DNA from: Sanderia malayensis
Taxonomy: Eukaryota > Cnidaria > Scyphozoa > Semaeostomeae > Pelagiidae
DNA: 64,000 nucleotides
Direction of reading: 5' to 3'
Assembly (NCBI GenBank): GCA_013076295.1
Contig: RQOL01000531.1
Location: forward strand, 3,906,001-3,970,000
This document shows, piece by piece, positions 1 through 10,188 of this stretch. The notes under the pieces were generated by a model. That model saw only the letters and a program-made list of their open reading frames with translations. It was not told the origin of the DNA and searched no databases. The stretch's first letter is position 1, and every line of letters starts with the position of its first letter. The position numbers were made by a program, and so were the translations under genes.

Positions 1-233
1 CATTTCTTACGATAAACGCTAATAACCTTGCCGGATTGCTGACTTTTGAAGTGTCCTCTGGTAACAAGAACCTCGTCATCCTTTCGGACAGGCATTGACC
101 GTACGCTGTACTTCTGTCTTAATTCTTTCGAAAGTGGAGCACTCATGAGGGTTCTTCTAACACTGGAAGGTGCATTGAAATGTGCTTTTCGGCATTTCCT
201 TCTGGAAGACGACACGGCGTTGTTCTTCTTCAT
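1..233 (-). CDS. RPL26: 60S ribosomal protein L26 (uL24), 5' part, cut by the window edge
   Basis: This is the N-terminal part of large-subunit ribosomal protein L26, which sits near the polypeptide exit tunnel of the cytosolic ribosome. Read on the minus strand from the ATG at 233, the frame is open for 77 codons to the window edge. It contains the family landmarks [28 protein letters not shown] and VYRKK (start of the KOW region). The family is usually about 145 residues, so the C-terminal half lies outside the window. No intron is needed within the visible part. The gene is head to head with the CACUL1-like gene at 2552, with a telomere-like minisatellite between them. The identification rests on dense conservation over the whole visible stretch and is secure. 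Confidence 0.95.
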   Translation of the reverse strand, partial: MKKNNAVSSSRRKCRKAHFNAPSSVRRTLMSAPLSKELRQKYSVRSMPVRKDDEVLVTRGHFKSQQSGKVISVYRKK

Positions 234-239
234 TTTAAT

Positions 240-659
240 GCCTTTTTAGTAAAGATAGTTAACTTCAACTTCTTTACCAATTGCTGGGTTTAAAAAAGAA
301 GGATTCGGTGCATGTGGGTGCAATTATCCCACAACGCATTGCGAGACGCCATTAAACTCCGAACGAGGCAAATGTGCAAGCGAGGTCACGGCTACAAAAT
401 CAGTCATCATTGTCATAACCAAAACATGTTTATAACCGCATTGCTTGTTTTGGTCTATTGTTTGCAACATGCAAACTTTACCCCGTTATGGCATTTACTA
501 CATGAATTTAAAAATGTTTCTTCTATTTGACACCTGTCATAGAATTCCACATCTTCTTTAACTGTCTATTTGCTGAAATCTCTATTACTGCAGAAATATT
601 ACGTCGTATAATATAACGTCATACATACTCCTGCGCAGTAACCTATATATGCCCATACA
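240..659. other. Intergenic spacer, RPL26 upstream side
   Basis: This is AT-rich upstream sequence of RPL26 and presumably holds its promoter. I see no further coding sequence. A 72-codon frame at 312-530 shows no family resemblance and no splice logic. Confidence 0.5.
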
Positions 660-1290
660 CGCCCACCTTTAAGATACCTTAACCCTAACCCTAACTGATA
701 CACTAGACACTGTCAGTAGTATTACGTCATGCAAACTCCTGCGCAGTAGCCTAGATATGCTACTACGCATACACGCCCACCTTTAAGGCACCTTAACCCT
801 AACCCTAACCCTAACCCTAATGCTAAGCCCAATCCTAACTGATACACCAGACACTGTCAGTAGTATTACGTCATGCATATTCCTGCGCAGTAGCCTATAT
901 GTGCCACTGCGCATACACGCCCACTTTTAAGGCACCTTAACCCTAACCCCAGCCCTAACCCTAACCCTAACCCCAACTGATACACGAGACACTGTCAGTA
1001 GTACTACGTCAATGCATACTCCTGCGCAGTAGCCTATATATGCTACTGCGCATACACGCCACCTTTAAAACACCTTAACCCTAACCCTAACCCTAATCCT
1101 AACTGATACACTAGACACTCTCGGTAGTATTACGTCACATATGCTCCTGCGCAGTAACCTATGTGTGCCACTGCGCATACACGCCCACCTTTAGGGCACA
1201 TCAACCCTAACCCCAACCCTAACCCTAACCCCAACTGATACATGAGACACTGTCAGTAGTATTACGTCATGCAAACTCCTGCTTAGTAGC
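660..1290. repeat. Telomere-like minisatellite, about 5 units of 126-144 bp
   Basis: Each unit has a run of CCCTAA-type hexamers (TTAGGG on the other strand), then a conserved block with AGACACTGTCAGTAG, a TACGTCAT site, CCTGCGCAGTAG, a second ACTGCGCAT and CGCCCACCTTTAA. The block recurs at 705, 849, 987, 1113 and 1245, giving spacings of 144, 138, 126 and 132 bp. These differ by multiples of six, so length variation comes from the hexamer run. The array is interstitial, flanked on both sides by ordinary unique sequence and genes. It is the same family as the large array at 28992-32626 but more diverged. Confidence 0.9.
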
Positions 1291-1800
1291 TAATTACAAA
1301 CAATTTAACATAATTTAAATCACAAATTAATTAAAACACAAAGTAGATGTCCTCATCAGGTTTTGAACCAGTGATCTTGAGGTTAGTTTGCAGGAAAGTT
1401 ACCGGTAGTCCACAGGAGCCCTGCTTAGCAGTAGAGAATAGCATAAGGTCAAAGGAATCAACGCACCACACATGTAGTCAGAGTCACCCTTCACCCGTTG
1501 ATATTAGTCATCTACCGTTAGTTACGCTCTACATACATGCGTCATGTCACATTTGAAATTGACCGGCACAGCAAATCATTTAGTTTATCGAATTAATGTG
1601 CTCTTGACATACGACAGAATCAAGCTAACATCTCTCACCCCTTGAACTACTTCACTGTTCGGTGAATGTTTAGTTAGTCACACCTTAACAAGAAAAATAA
1701 AGTTTGCTTGCTTGCTTTGCTTGCAAGCTGTTGTCTACACCCATCTCCGTATTTTTTGCAGGCACCATACATCCGACCTTCTTCCTTTAGCCCACCATAT
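1291..1800. other. Spacer with possible tRNA-derived repeat remnant
   Basis: No gene is supported here. On the minus strand, 1355-1365 reads GGTTCAAAACC, which resembles a pol III B box, but I could not find a convincing A box. A SINE remnant is possible but weak. Confidence 0.25.
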
Positions 1801-1848
1801 TGTCCCTCGAATAAGCCCCCACCTTCGAATAAGCCCTCCCCTCGAATA

Positions 1849-2182
1849 CCGTATTTCCTCGATTAAACGCCCCGGGGCGTTTATTAATCTCGGCACTTTT
1901 TGAGGGGGCGCCTAATCGAGGGGGGCCATTATTCGAGGGGGGGCGTTTATTAGAAAGTACAAGATCACAGGCTCTGTCATTGGGTCCAGAAAAAAAGAAA
2001 ATGGTTTAGTTGAGCCTTGCTTTATCGAGCAACAACGTAGAAAATGAAAGTCGTCATGGTTTTGCACAAAGAGGGGGCGTTTAATCGAGGGGGGGCGTTT
2101 ATTGCAAAAGCTAGCAGCATGAGGGGGCGTTTATTCGAGGGGGGCTTTTAATCGAGGGGGGCGTTTAATCGAGGAAATACGG
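1849..2182. mobile_element. MITE with GC-rich terminal inverted repeats, TA target duplication
   Basis: The element begins CCGTATTTCCTCGATTAAAC (1849) and ends with the exact reverse complement at 2182. It is flanked by TA dinucleotides at 1847-1848 and 2183-2184, as for Tc1/mariner-type elements. Internally it is built from repeated GGGGGCGTTTATT-CGAGG modules in both orientations and has no transposase frame. It appears inserted in a related element, because CTCGAATAAGCCCCC lies just before it (1806) and GGGGGCTTATTCGAGG just after it (about 2383-2398). Confidence 0.8.
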
Positions 2183-2408
2183 TAAGCCCCCATCCTGATA
2201 ATCATTTGCAAGGATATTGGGCCCAAGTTTCCAGACATTGATGTTGTTTAGTGAATGTATTGCAAATAACAACAAGTCTAAACCAATAACTTTATTGATT
2301 GGCTGCATCATATAGCTTTTATTTTGTTTTGCTTAATATTGAACAATAATCAGGCTACAATTTCGTTTTTGCAAATAAGCCCCCGGGGGCTTATTCGAGG
2401 ATTTACGG
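2183..2408. repeat. Right arm of a related GC-rich inverted-repeat element
   Basis: The sequence ends CCCGGGGGCTTATTCGAGG ATTTACGG near 2380-2408. This mirrors the CTCGAATAAGCCCCC motif at 1806, suggesting an older element split by the insertion at 1849-2182. The left terminus is not clear. Confidence 0.5.
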
Positions 2409-2551
2409 CAAGTCAGAGAAAATTAATTAGAAACATTACACATCTCGAAAAGTTATAAGTTCTTACCTTGTGACCTGGCCAAGGTCTATAAGGACCTCAG
2501 AAGGACCGCCGCGTCAGGAGAACAACAAGGCAGATTTATTTATTCCTCAAA

Positions 2552-4533
2552 ATGGCGGATGATGTGCAGCAAAGCAGTGGCAATTGTGTCAATGTTTTAG
2601 GAGTTAGAATACCTGCCTGTGGGTTTGAAATCTTCATAATACTCTGATATTATTCCATAAACATCGAAATGTACAATTTACAGAATTATAAACCTTATTA
2701 TCTGTTTTCTAAGCATGTTTTGGCACGTTTTCTTACCGAGATGGTTTCTTCCTCCTTGTAGACACTGTTATAAATAAAGAGTTATTTGATGCACAATATT
2801 GGCCTAATCTGCAAAATGCTTTGGAAATAATGCTAAATCAGAATCCAGGCGAGTTTATCCAACTATCATACGAAGAGCTTTACAGGTAAAGCAGCCTATA
2901 TAGTCCAAGTCCATTATTTATACACGAAATGATAACAAAAACGATTTTACAAAATGCTAATCAGTTAATCCAAAGTTCCTTCAAGAATACTATTTATATA
3001 TTACAGCAATGCTTATAAGTGCGCAACACAGCAATATTCTGAGGAAATGTACATCAGAACAGATGAAACTATCCAGAATCATCTTGTTAAGATTTGCAAT
3101 GAATTGCAAGTAAGATTACAAATACTTTCTAATCCTTCTTGCTAATTTTTCAGTGCAAGACACACTGTTTATATTACTTTAAAAGTATTATTTCCATCTA
3201 GGGCTGTCAAGTGGAAGAATTTTTGCCAAAATTCAGTTTTCTGTTAGCTCAGTACCTGCAGGCAATAGATGGGTTTTCATCGATATTCAGCTACATGGTA
3301 TAATATGCAACTCATCCATTCTTCTAAGCAAACATATAGCTGTATACTGATTTAGTATATTCAATATAAAACATCACAGTATTAATTGTGGTTTTAATGT
3401 CAATTCTGACAAATGTTTTCATTCCAGGATCGAGCATATATTGTCAAAAAGTTTGGAAAGAATCTGTCAACCCTTTTGCAAAACCTTTTTATTGAAGCCA
3501 TTACTTTGAAAACCAATTTATTTGGTAGGTTTGTGCTCACTTGAAAATCAATACTTTTTTAGATCAATAATATCTATGCAAAGGATGAAGGATAATCAGA
3601 GAAATCTATCTAGTATTACTTGTTTTTCTTACCAGACATTCTCTGTCAAGTATCAGATGGTAAAATTGAAACTGAGCCACATATATTAATGTCAGTAGTA
3701 AAGGGACTTTTTTCCATCAATCCAGGTAGATACAGTTTTAATTCACTATTTTGGGTGTCTGATTTTATCAAACAATCTCTGATACTTTTTTGTATTTTTT
3801 GTATATGCTTAACTTATGTTATTTCACTGTATTTCTGATATCTAAGATCTTGCAAAAAGAAATATAGAATTGTTTACGAGGTTCATCCCAAATATTGGAC
3901 CATCGCTGCGAGTGGAAAATTTGCCATTGATGATAAAAGAAACCGAAATTATGCAAAGGGAAATCACAGAAAAATATGGATTCACAAGGTTTGAATATTT
4001 GAATTTCTCTTTCATTGATCGAGAGAAAAGCTTTCTCATTTCTGCATTTTATGCTCCTAATATCTGTTTATGATCTTACACATTTTCTAGCTTTTCTGTT
4101 CATCAAGATATTCTGTTAGAGTTACAGTAGAGTTGTAGTTTAGTATACAAAAGTCTGGGACAATTTCTACAAATTGTGCACTTATCTATCATTCCTTCCT
4201 TCCCCGAACAATGTTATCTCTAGAGAAAGGCATATACAATATAGAGAAAATTCCTCTTCCATTGTGATAACAAGGAACTTTGTCTTAAGGGGGGCTAAGG
4301 GGTTGGAATGGTGCCCAACAGGGAATGAAGTTTACAAGGAGATTTACCACACTTTTCGAATGCCCCAAGCAATTTTGTCCACTACCGTAGACAAAATATT
4401 AGAAACAAGGTTTTGTCCTTCATACTGGCTGATTTTTAACTTTGCTTCAAGAAACCAATGCAATAAAAGAAAGATTGATGATGTCACGACCGAACTATTA
4501 GAAAACGAAAAACGAACTGGTCACATATCATGA
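2552..4533 (+). CDS. CACUL1: CACUL1-like cullin-domain protein (CDK2-associated)
   Basis: Eight coding exons are 2552-2618, 2762-2885, 3007-3109, 3202-3297, 3428-3524, 3636-3725, 3847-3988 and 4452-4533. All junctions keep phase and give 266 aa. The product matches the cullin-homology region of CACUL1, a small cullin-like protein reported to bind CDK2 and affect cell-cycle entry. Landmarks are YWPNLQNAL in exon 2, SVVKGLFSINP in exon 6, FTRFIPNIGPSL in exon 7, and YGFTR spliced to NQCNKRKIDDV in exon 8. The vertebrate protein has a long low-complexity N-terminus; here the N-terminus is only about 22 residues from a first exon with a modest GTGGGT donor, so exon 1 is the least certain part. 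Exon 7 could also read through to a stop at 4073, but exon 8 restores the conserved C-terminal charge pattern. Confidence 0.88.
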
Positions 4534-5368
4534 CACGTGTTTTTTACACCATCGTCATCATCATCAACTTTTGACTCATCTTGCTGCTTAGCCGTGAGAA
4601 ATTAATGAATTCAACAACTATAGAGCATTTATTAATTATCAAGTTATGTGTTCTTAATCAGGAATTATTTATTATAAAGATTTGATTGTACTTTTATAAA
4701 ATTTCGATTTTATTTATTATAGAGTATTGATTTTTTCTCGATTCCCGATTTAAGGAAAGCCCCTTTTAAACAAAGAACTGTATGACACTTGCACTACAAA
4801 CCCGCATATAAGAACCTGCAATTTTTGCATCCAGCCTATTGTTCAAAAACAAAAGCTATTGTTTTGCAATGTCAGTCTGGAGGTTCTCATATACGGTTAT
4901 TCAAATAATTAAATATCTGGTACCTTGAGCTGCATACAGCAAAATACAGCAAAGTTTTGCTTCTATTAATGTTCATTGTATCATGATATACCCACCTGCA
5001 CTTATATTGGAACATGTTTTTGAAATGAATTCGAATATCTCATCCATTCTTTTTAACTTCTTCATAATTATTGTCAAAGACGGTATCAATGAAGCACATT
5101 AAAGCTAAAACGAAAACAAGAAAATAGACTTCAATTAAATATAAAATCATAAACAATCCTTAAGTATACACGTTAAATATGTATTCAGTTAAATTAAGTT
5201 ATAAATCCATAGTTCGACTCAATTTTACTTATTATACTTATGTTTCTATGAAATTAAGTAAAATAATGATCGATATTGATTCGTTGAAAATCTAAATCGT
5301 TTCCAACTTGCTACCTTGCGTACCTTTATCTTACGATAGCCTCTTGGCTAAAGGTCTCTATTTTTCAT
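4534..5368. other. AT-rich spacer between two converging genes
   Basis: This is the 3' spacer between the CACUL1-like gene (+) and the thyroglobulin-domain gene (-). It holds one inverted-repeat element remnant (4794-4905) and otherwise only AT-rich sequence. No coding sequence was seen. Confidence 0.6.
4794..4905. repeat. Remnant of the CAGTAAAAACCCGC inverted-repeat family
   Basis: AACCCGCATATAAGAACCTG at 4799 is mirrored by GGTTCTCATATACGGTT at about 4883-4899. The outer CAGTAAA ends have decayed. The middle contains the CCTATTGTTC/CAATAG motif seen in the other copies at 37597, 38346, 44826, 53610 and 62838. Confidence 0.65.
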
Positions 5369-7393
5369 TTACCAGTATTGCCAGAAGCTTTTGATGTTTG
5401 GTTGCCCTGTCCTAGGAGCCATGTATTGTGCCGGCCGTGGCATGTATCCCCTCACACTGGCGGCGGCAGTCTTCTTTGCCTTCCTTTTTAGGTCTGCGGC
5501 ATACTTCTTTGCATTCTTCAACAGCACGGCGTACCTTCCAGCGTTGGAATTCGCTTTATATCTCCGTTGTTGCTGTTGTTGTCGATATATTCGGTTGTAC
5601 ATCCTTGGTGTTATCATTGATTTTGGAAGTGGCTTCTTAGATTGTCGACGTCCATTATGTTTTGGTGCAGTGTTCGTCGCTGGTTGACTATTCTGTTGTT
5701 GACCAAGTCCCGGTTGACCGTATCCTTGTTGACCGTACGGTTGCTGACCGTATCCCTGTTGACCATACTGTTGTTGACCAAGTCCAGGTTGACCGTATCC
5801 CTGTTGACCGTACCCCTGCTGTAAAGACATCATCTGTGGAGCAGAACCAGCGAGAGGACAGCCTGGTGGACAAGAACTTGGCAAACAAGGCTGAGGACAT
5901 GGCATGGCTTGTGGCGACATTGCAGGCATCATTGGTGCGGCCGGAGGCGCTTGTTGAGCGGCCGGGGGCAACATCATCGTTATTGATGGCACTTCGATTT
6001 GGACAATGCCAGATTGTTGTGGTGGTGGCTGTGGTGGTTGAACGCAGTCCATGGGACATGGAGCCGGACAGCTTGAGGGACAAATTGTCTGCGGCTGGCC
6101 AGTCAATTGAGATTGGCTACTTTCCTGGCCCGGAATTTGAGCTGTTGCAAGTTGATAGCCGAGACGTGGATCAAGGGTAGAACTGGGGGCAGGGGCGGCC
6201 GCCGGAGCCTCGGGTGCGCTCTTCCTTGCTTTGGTGCAGTCGGCAAGATCACGTTTTTCCTGTTCGGGATCGTGGACTTTTCTGGCTGTACCTGGAAAGA
6301 CAGCAAATCGGGTTGCAAAGGAGAATGAACCAGTGAGCTAAATGAAGATGAATGTGAGAAAAAGTGATAAATATGGCTCTAGGGAGCAAGAAAAGATAAT
6401 TCCGAGGAAAACGTGGAGATGAGTCTGAGTAGTGAGCAAGGGCGTCGTGGGGCCTAAGTTTTAGGGGAGCCAAAAATAAAAAATTTCCGACAAAATTAGA
6501 AACGATGCATTTAAAGACTCGATTTTCCGAAAATTTGAGTAAAACCAAAAATTTTCCGACAAATCCGACAATTTTGCTTTTCTTGGGGGGGCCATGGCCC
6601 CCCCTGGCCCCCCCGGCCACGACGCCACTTTCACTTGCTCCTCATACTCACTACTAGTGAGTATGAGGAGCAAGTGAAAATAAGCAAGCAAAAATGGCTC
6701 TAAGAAGCAAGTGAAGATAACTCTTAGAAGCAAGTGAAGATTACTCATATTAATAAATAAAGGTGACTCTGAGGAATAATGGGTGGGGCAAACAAAGTTC
6801 AACTTATGACCGATCGCTTGTGTTTCGATGAAGAGAGCAGGCGAAAGAAAATGTTCAGATAAAGTAATCTCGATGCTCGAAGTCATACCTGGTATCATTT
6901 GACCATTATCATACACACACCAGCATACGGTTCTCATATATGGATCACACTGGTAGACTTTATAGCTTCCATCTGGGTTGCAATTTGGCTTGGCCCATTC
7001 CGGCGATGGTCCTTGTCGCTGTATTTCACAATGCGAATACGGGCGATATTGGGCAGACGCTGTAAATGGAATAAAAGAAGTTAACATTGGTATCGTACGC
7101 AGTCAATCATCGTATCTTCTCTTGTGTGAAGATAGAAGTGTATCCAGGCCGCGGCGAAAGATTATTGAAGCAATGTGTTCAAAAGGGGGTGTTGAATATA
7201 GTCTCTTGACAAGGACATTTGTTAACTTCGTTGTGGGTCAGAGACAGTCTTGTTGAGGGTCAGGGACAACCATCGCCCCAACCATGAACCAATTCTATAC
7301 TTCTTAAAAATTCAATTTAAGATAAAATATATTCAGAAATAGCTAACCTTGGTGAAGTATGCATAAAAATGCTAGTAGAATGCCAAACATCAT
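5369..7393 (-). CDS. Secreted thyroglobulin type-1 domain protein with CXXXC proline-rich and silk-like repeats
   Basis: Three exons (7348-7393, 6889-7059, 5369-6291) encode 379 aa. Residues 1-18 ([18 protein letters not shown]) form a signal peptide in its own exon. Residues 26-91 are a thyroglobulin type-1 domain with the six expected cysteines (26, 42, 53, 61, 63, 91) and the CWCV signature. Next come two cysteine-proline clusters spaced C-x3-C-x3-C-x3-C (143-155) and C-x3-C-x4-C-x3-C (204-217), separated by a Pro/Gln/Met-rich spacer. Residues about 227-272 are GYGQQ/GLGQQQ repeats resembling elastic silk-like proteins. The last roughly 100 residues are basic (Lys, Arg, Gln, Tyr) and end FWQYW. 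I infer a secreted, disulphide-linked structural protein, perhaps of a nematocyst capsule, extracellular matrix or skeleton. The CXXXC spacing recalls minicollagen cysteine domains, but the final CC and Gly-X-Y collagen are absent. No exact family was recognised. Confidence 0.85.
6442..6626. repeat. Inverted-repeat element with GGCGTCGTGG ends
   Basis: It lies in intron 2 of the thyroglobulin-domain gene. It starts GGGCGTCGTGG and ends CCACGACGCC, with repeated TTTTCCGACAAA/TTTCCGAAAA motifs inside and a CCATGGCCCCCCC run near the right end. A second copy with the same order of motifs lies at 60180-60352. Confidence 0.65.
6629..6679. repeat. Perfect 24-bp hairpin with 3-nt loop
   Basis: The left arm 6629-6652 (TTTCACTTGCTCCTCATACT...) is the exact reverse complement of 6656-6679, leaving a 3-nt loop. 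It abuts the right end of the GGCGTCGTGG element. The downstream 40-60 bp repeat the AGCAAGTGAARATA half several times in direct orientation. Confidence 0.8.
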
Positions 7394-8659
7394 TTCGTTT
7401 GATATCTGAGGAATACAAAATGGTAATGAACATTTAAGTGTGAGAAAACTAGAACTCATTTGCATGCCATGCAAAAACAGTTCGATCTCAATATAACAAC
7501 AAGCATGAGAGAGAGCCCAGGTATTTTCCACAGATAATTCGTTGGCAATGAGAGTGAACCCTACTTTAGATGCATTATTACTATTATTATTATTATTATT
7601 ATTATTATTACTTTACTTTATTGTATTGTTAATGTCTTTGCATATTGCTTTTGCATTAAATTGCATTCAAAGCATGGTACATAGCAAAGAAATGTGATTT
7701 GCAGCAGTTAGTTCTTGAAGCTCTATCTGCTGCAAAAATCATCAACCTTCGTGTCCTAAATTGTCTTGTTTATTATTTACCTGTTTTGTATTCGGGCAAA
7801 CATTTCAAATATTTACTAAAAAGTTGGACAGTATACCTGTTTATTTTCTATGTCTAAATAAAACACAAAATCACATACAATCAACTGGCAGTTCTTTTTT
7901 GTCGTGTCAGCTTTTCTTGACCTCCTGCTGTCTTGAAATTTGATACTTCTCTTCAATTTTGCCAAATTACCAATCAATATGATAATTGCTTCTTTAAATG
8001 ATTTGATCTTTCGTTGCAATCACCGAGGCACCTGCTACTAAATAGGTTGCACTTGAACCAATCTAGCTGGTGTTCCCAATCAAGTCAATTTGAGGTCACT
8101 TGAGCTGCAGATGAACCATTCATTCATACCCTGTTCTGTTTCGCTCTCTGCAATATTCCAGACTAATTAAGCCGAAATTCATTGAATCAATCAGGGATAA
8201 TGACTACTAATTCTTTTAAAATTGCGCTTTCCTCTTTAATGATAAAAAACATGCAATTGATAAAGATTTGGCAGGTTCTAATTTATACATAGAAATAAAA
8301 TTATGAACAAATAGAAAAGAATGTGCATTCTTCGATATCTACCTTGTTTTCTTGTTCTGCTTCAGTATCTTTCATCAATTAAATTTTGTCAAAAATCGCC
8401 GCGGTAGTTTCTCATATCCATCGCAAAGTTGTATAATCGTCAACAATTAAAAACCTTAAAAAATAAGACAAATAAAAATAACTAATGTTTCCTTGGAAAA
8501 CAAAACAATAACACCCCAAAACGATAGTTCCGAAAGTAACGCCGTCAAGTAAAGCGAAGGTTATTGCGACAGGGTAGATTACTGAGCCCAGGAATGGAAC
8601 GAAGCTACTATTTCAAAGTAATTCTGATTTGGCCATCTTTGGGTTTATTATTAAATCAG

Positions 8660-8815
8660 ATACAGTCGACTCTCGCTATCTCGAACTCACAGTGGAAATG
8701 AAAATTTGTTCGACATAGCTGGAGTTCGAGATAAAATTCACCCAAGAAGAGAACGAGGGGAAATGGGAATCTGTTCGAGATAACCGAGTTCTAGACAGCG
8801 AATTTCGACTGTATA
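8660..8815. repeat. Short inverted-repeat element with TACAGTCGACTC ends (pogo/Tigger-like)
   Basis: The left end ATACAGTCGACTCTCGCTAT and the right end AGCGAATTTCGACTGTAT are inverted. Internally CTCGAAC/GTTCGAGATA alternate in both orientations. No transposase frame is present. Assignment to pogo/Tigger-like MITEs is by analogy with the TIR style. Confidence 0.6.
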
Positions 8816-8956
8816 TGCAAATAATTGGCACGTGTCTACAATGAACTCATTATATGAATGCAAAGTGTGGGTTTGGCAAACGTGCTGGTTGGTGGTGAAC
8901 CTAGATCTAGCCCTCATCAACGGTCTCAAGAAATGCCAAGGCAACAACATTCATCT

Positions 8957-9001
8957 CAACTTGCTATCCTGCTAACCTCACCTTAGCAGGATAGCAAGTT
9001 G
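8957..9001. repeat. Perfect 19-bp hairpin, 7-nt loop
   Basis: CAACTTGCTATCCTGCTAA (8957-8975) is followed by CCTCACC and the exact reverse complement (8983-9001). No T-run follows. It could be a footprint of an inverted-repeat element or a small structured RNA; nothing distinguishes these. Confidence 0.85.
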
Positions 9002-9560
9002 AAAACCTGACACTTCAATGGAATGGAACCACATAGCCAACCGATTGACAGAAAGAATTAACCTATGGTTTGCAGATGTGCCATGAAATTAGCCTGGGCG
9101 TGGCGTGGACTCAACTGGCTTTTGAAACAGCGTTGTTGAGTTGAATTGAAAAATCAACTGTTTCAAAAACCAGTCGTCCAGCCCAATGGTCCAGTCTAGC
9201 CTGGGGGAGCATGTTTAAATTGAATTGAACCACTTTGACATTTTGATGACAGCATCAAACAAAAATAAACTAAGCGATGAACATATATTGAAACAAGCAA
9301 AAATAGAATAATGAGAAATGTTTGTTGAAACAGTTCTGATAATGTTATCAATCATCACATCATGAGTTTATTTTCACTGGTGAGTGAGGTGAAAACAAAG
9401 AATTCGAAGAGAAAAAACATAAGAAACCTGACATCTTTAGTTTTCAGACAGACGGGAGTGAAACATAAACATAGGCAATATGAGACGCACTGAAGAATAA
9501 ACAGAAATGTTCTTCACCACCACGGCTGGACCAACTCACTGAAAGTTCAATTCATTTGTC

Positions 9561-10054
9561 ATGGCGGCCATTTCAAGCCGCTATTCCAAGACGAAACTGG
9601 AGCCAATTCTTGAGATACAACAAAATCAGTTAAATGTGGTGGAAAAGGTATGTCCATTTTTTAGCACTGCGTTACAACCGCGCGCTAACGAGAAGGATCT
9701 GTTTATTTTCTGTATGTGAAACTAAAGAATGTGTCCATTCTGAGTAATCACAAGCCACTATTCAATCAATCTGTTATTTCAATAAATCTTTTATTGTTCT
9801 CTGTTCTCATAGTCAAAAACACAAATGATCGGTGTATTTTTAAAAAGAAACAACTAAATTAGGCAAAAACAAAAGCGGTTTGATTTAAGTGTTCAACAAA
9901 AGCAATTGCTTTCATTGTAAAATGGTTCTGAAGGCACGCAATGAATAGTCAACATAGTTTGCTGTCCCAGAAGGACGAAAGGCCAGTTTACAAATATGTA
10001 GACACAAATCGGCCTGGCATGACAGACCATTACTCGATAAAGGAGAAGAAATGA
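9561..10054 (+). CDS. Hypothetical 56-aa protein, two exons
   Basis: Exon 9561-9647 starts MAAISSRYSKTKLEP and ends in a good GTATGT donor. Exon 9971-10054 follows a TGTCCCAG acceptor in phase and reads KDERPVYKYVDTNRPGMTDH to a TGA at 10052-10054. The predicted product is small, charged, and has no signal peptide or membrane segment. I do not recognise a family. The arrangement of start, donor, acceptor and in-phase stop supports a real small gene. Alternatively these exons are the 5' leader of the CABCOCO1-like gene immediately downstream. Its stop overlaps the ATG at 10051 (ATGA). Confidence 0.45.
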
Positions 10055-10188
10055 GTTCTCCAAGACAACGCAGAAGAAATCGTGCATCAAAAAGTCTCAC
10101 TCCAGATGCAGCATTAATGATTACGAATAATGTTTCTGAACTGCGTTTGAAAGACAGACTCGCCTCAGCGTCATGTTACTCTCCAAAG
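10051..10188 (+). CDS. Possible alternative first exon of the CABCOCO1-like gene
   Basis: An ATG at 10051 overlaps the TGA of the upstream 56-aa frame and opens 46 codons (MSSPRQRRRNRASKSLTP...), ending with AAG|GTAAAA in phase 0. This phase matches the exon at 10918, so the segment could splice there in place of the exon at 10663-10749. If the donor is skipped, the frame runs to a stop at 10308. It is Arg/Ser-rich with no known domain. Only transcripts could tell a coding alternative first exon from leader sequence. Confidence 0.35.

Larger units (their letters stand above)
7394..9560. other. Intergenic region with simple repeats and two inverted repeats
   Basis: No gene is supported. The region contains a TTA-triplet run near 7570-7612, a Tigger-like inverted-repeat element at 8660-8815, a perfect 19-bp hairpin at 8957-9001 and a loose inverted repeat around AGCCTGGG at 9091-9205. 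Regulatory sequence of the divergent genes at 7393 (-) and 9561 (+) must lie here, but I recognise no specific site. Confidence 0.5.

Noticed and set aside
660..1290. A true chromosome end
   Set aside because: Gene-bearing unique sequence continues on both sides and the hexamers are interrupted, so it is an interstitial array.
3870..4073. Read-through end of CACUL1 exon 7 to a stop at 4073
   Set aside because: Splicing 3988 to 4452 gives a C-terminus closer to the family; the read-through residues are unlike it.
5391..6180. Long plus-strand frames opposite the CXXXC/silk gene
   Set aside because: Shadows of the repetitive coding sequence; the minus strand has the signal peptide, thyroglobulin domain and correct splicing.
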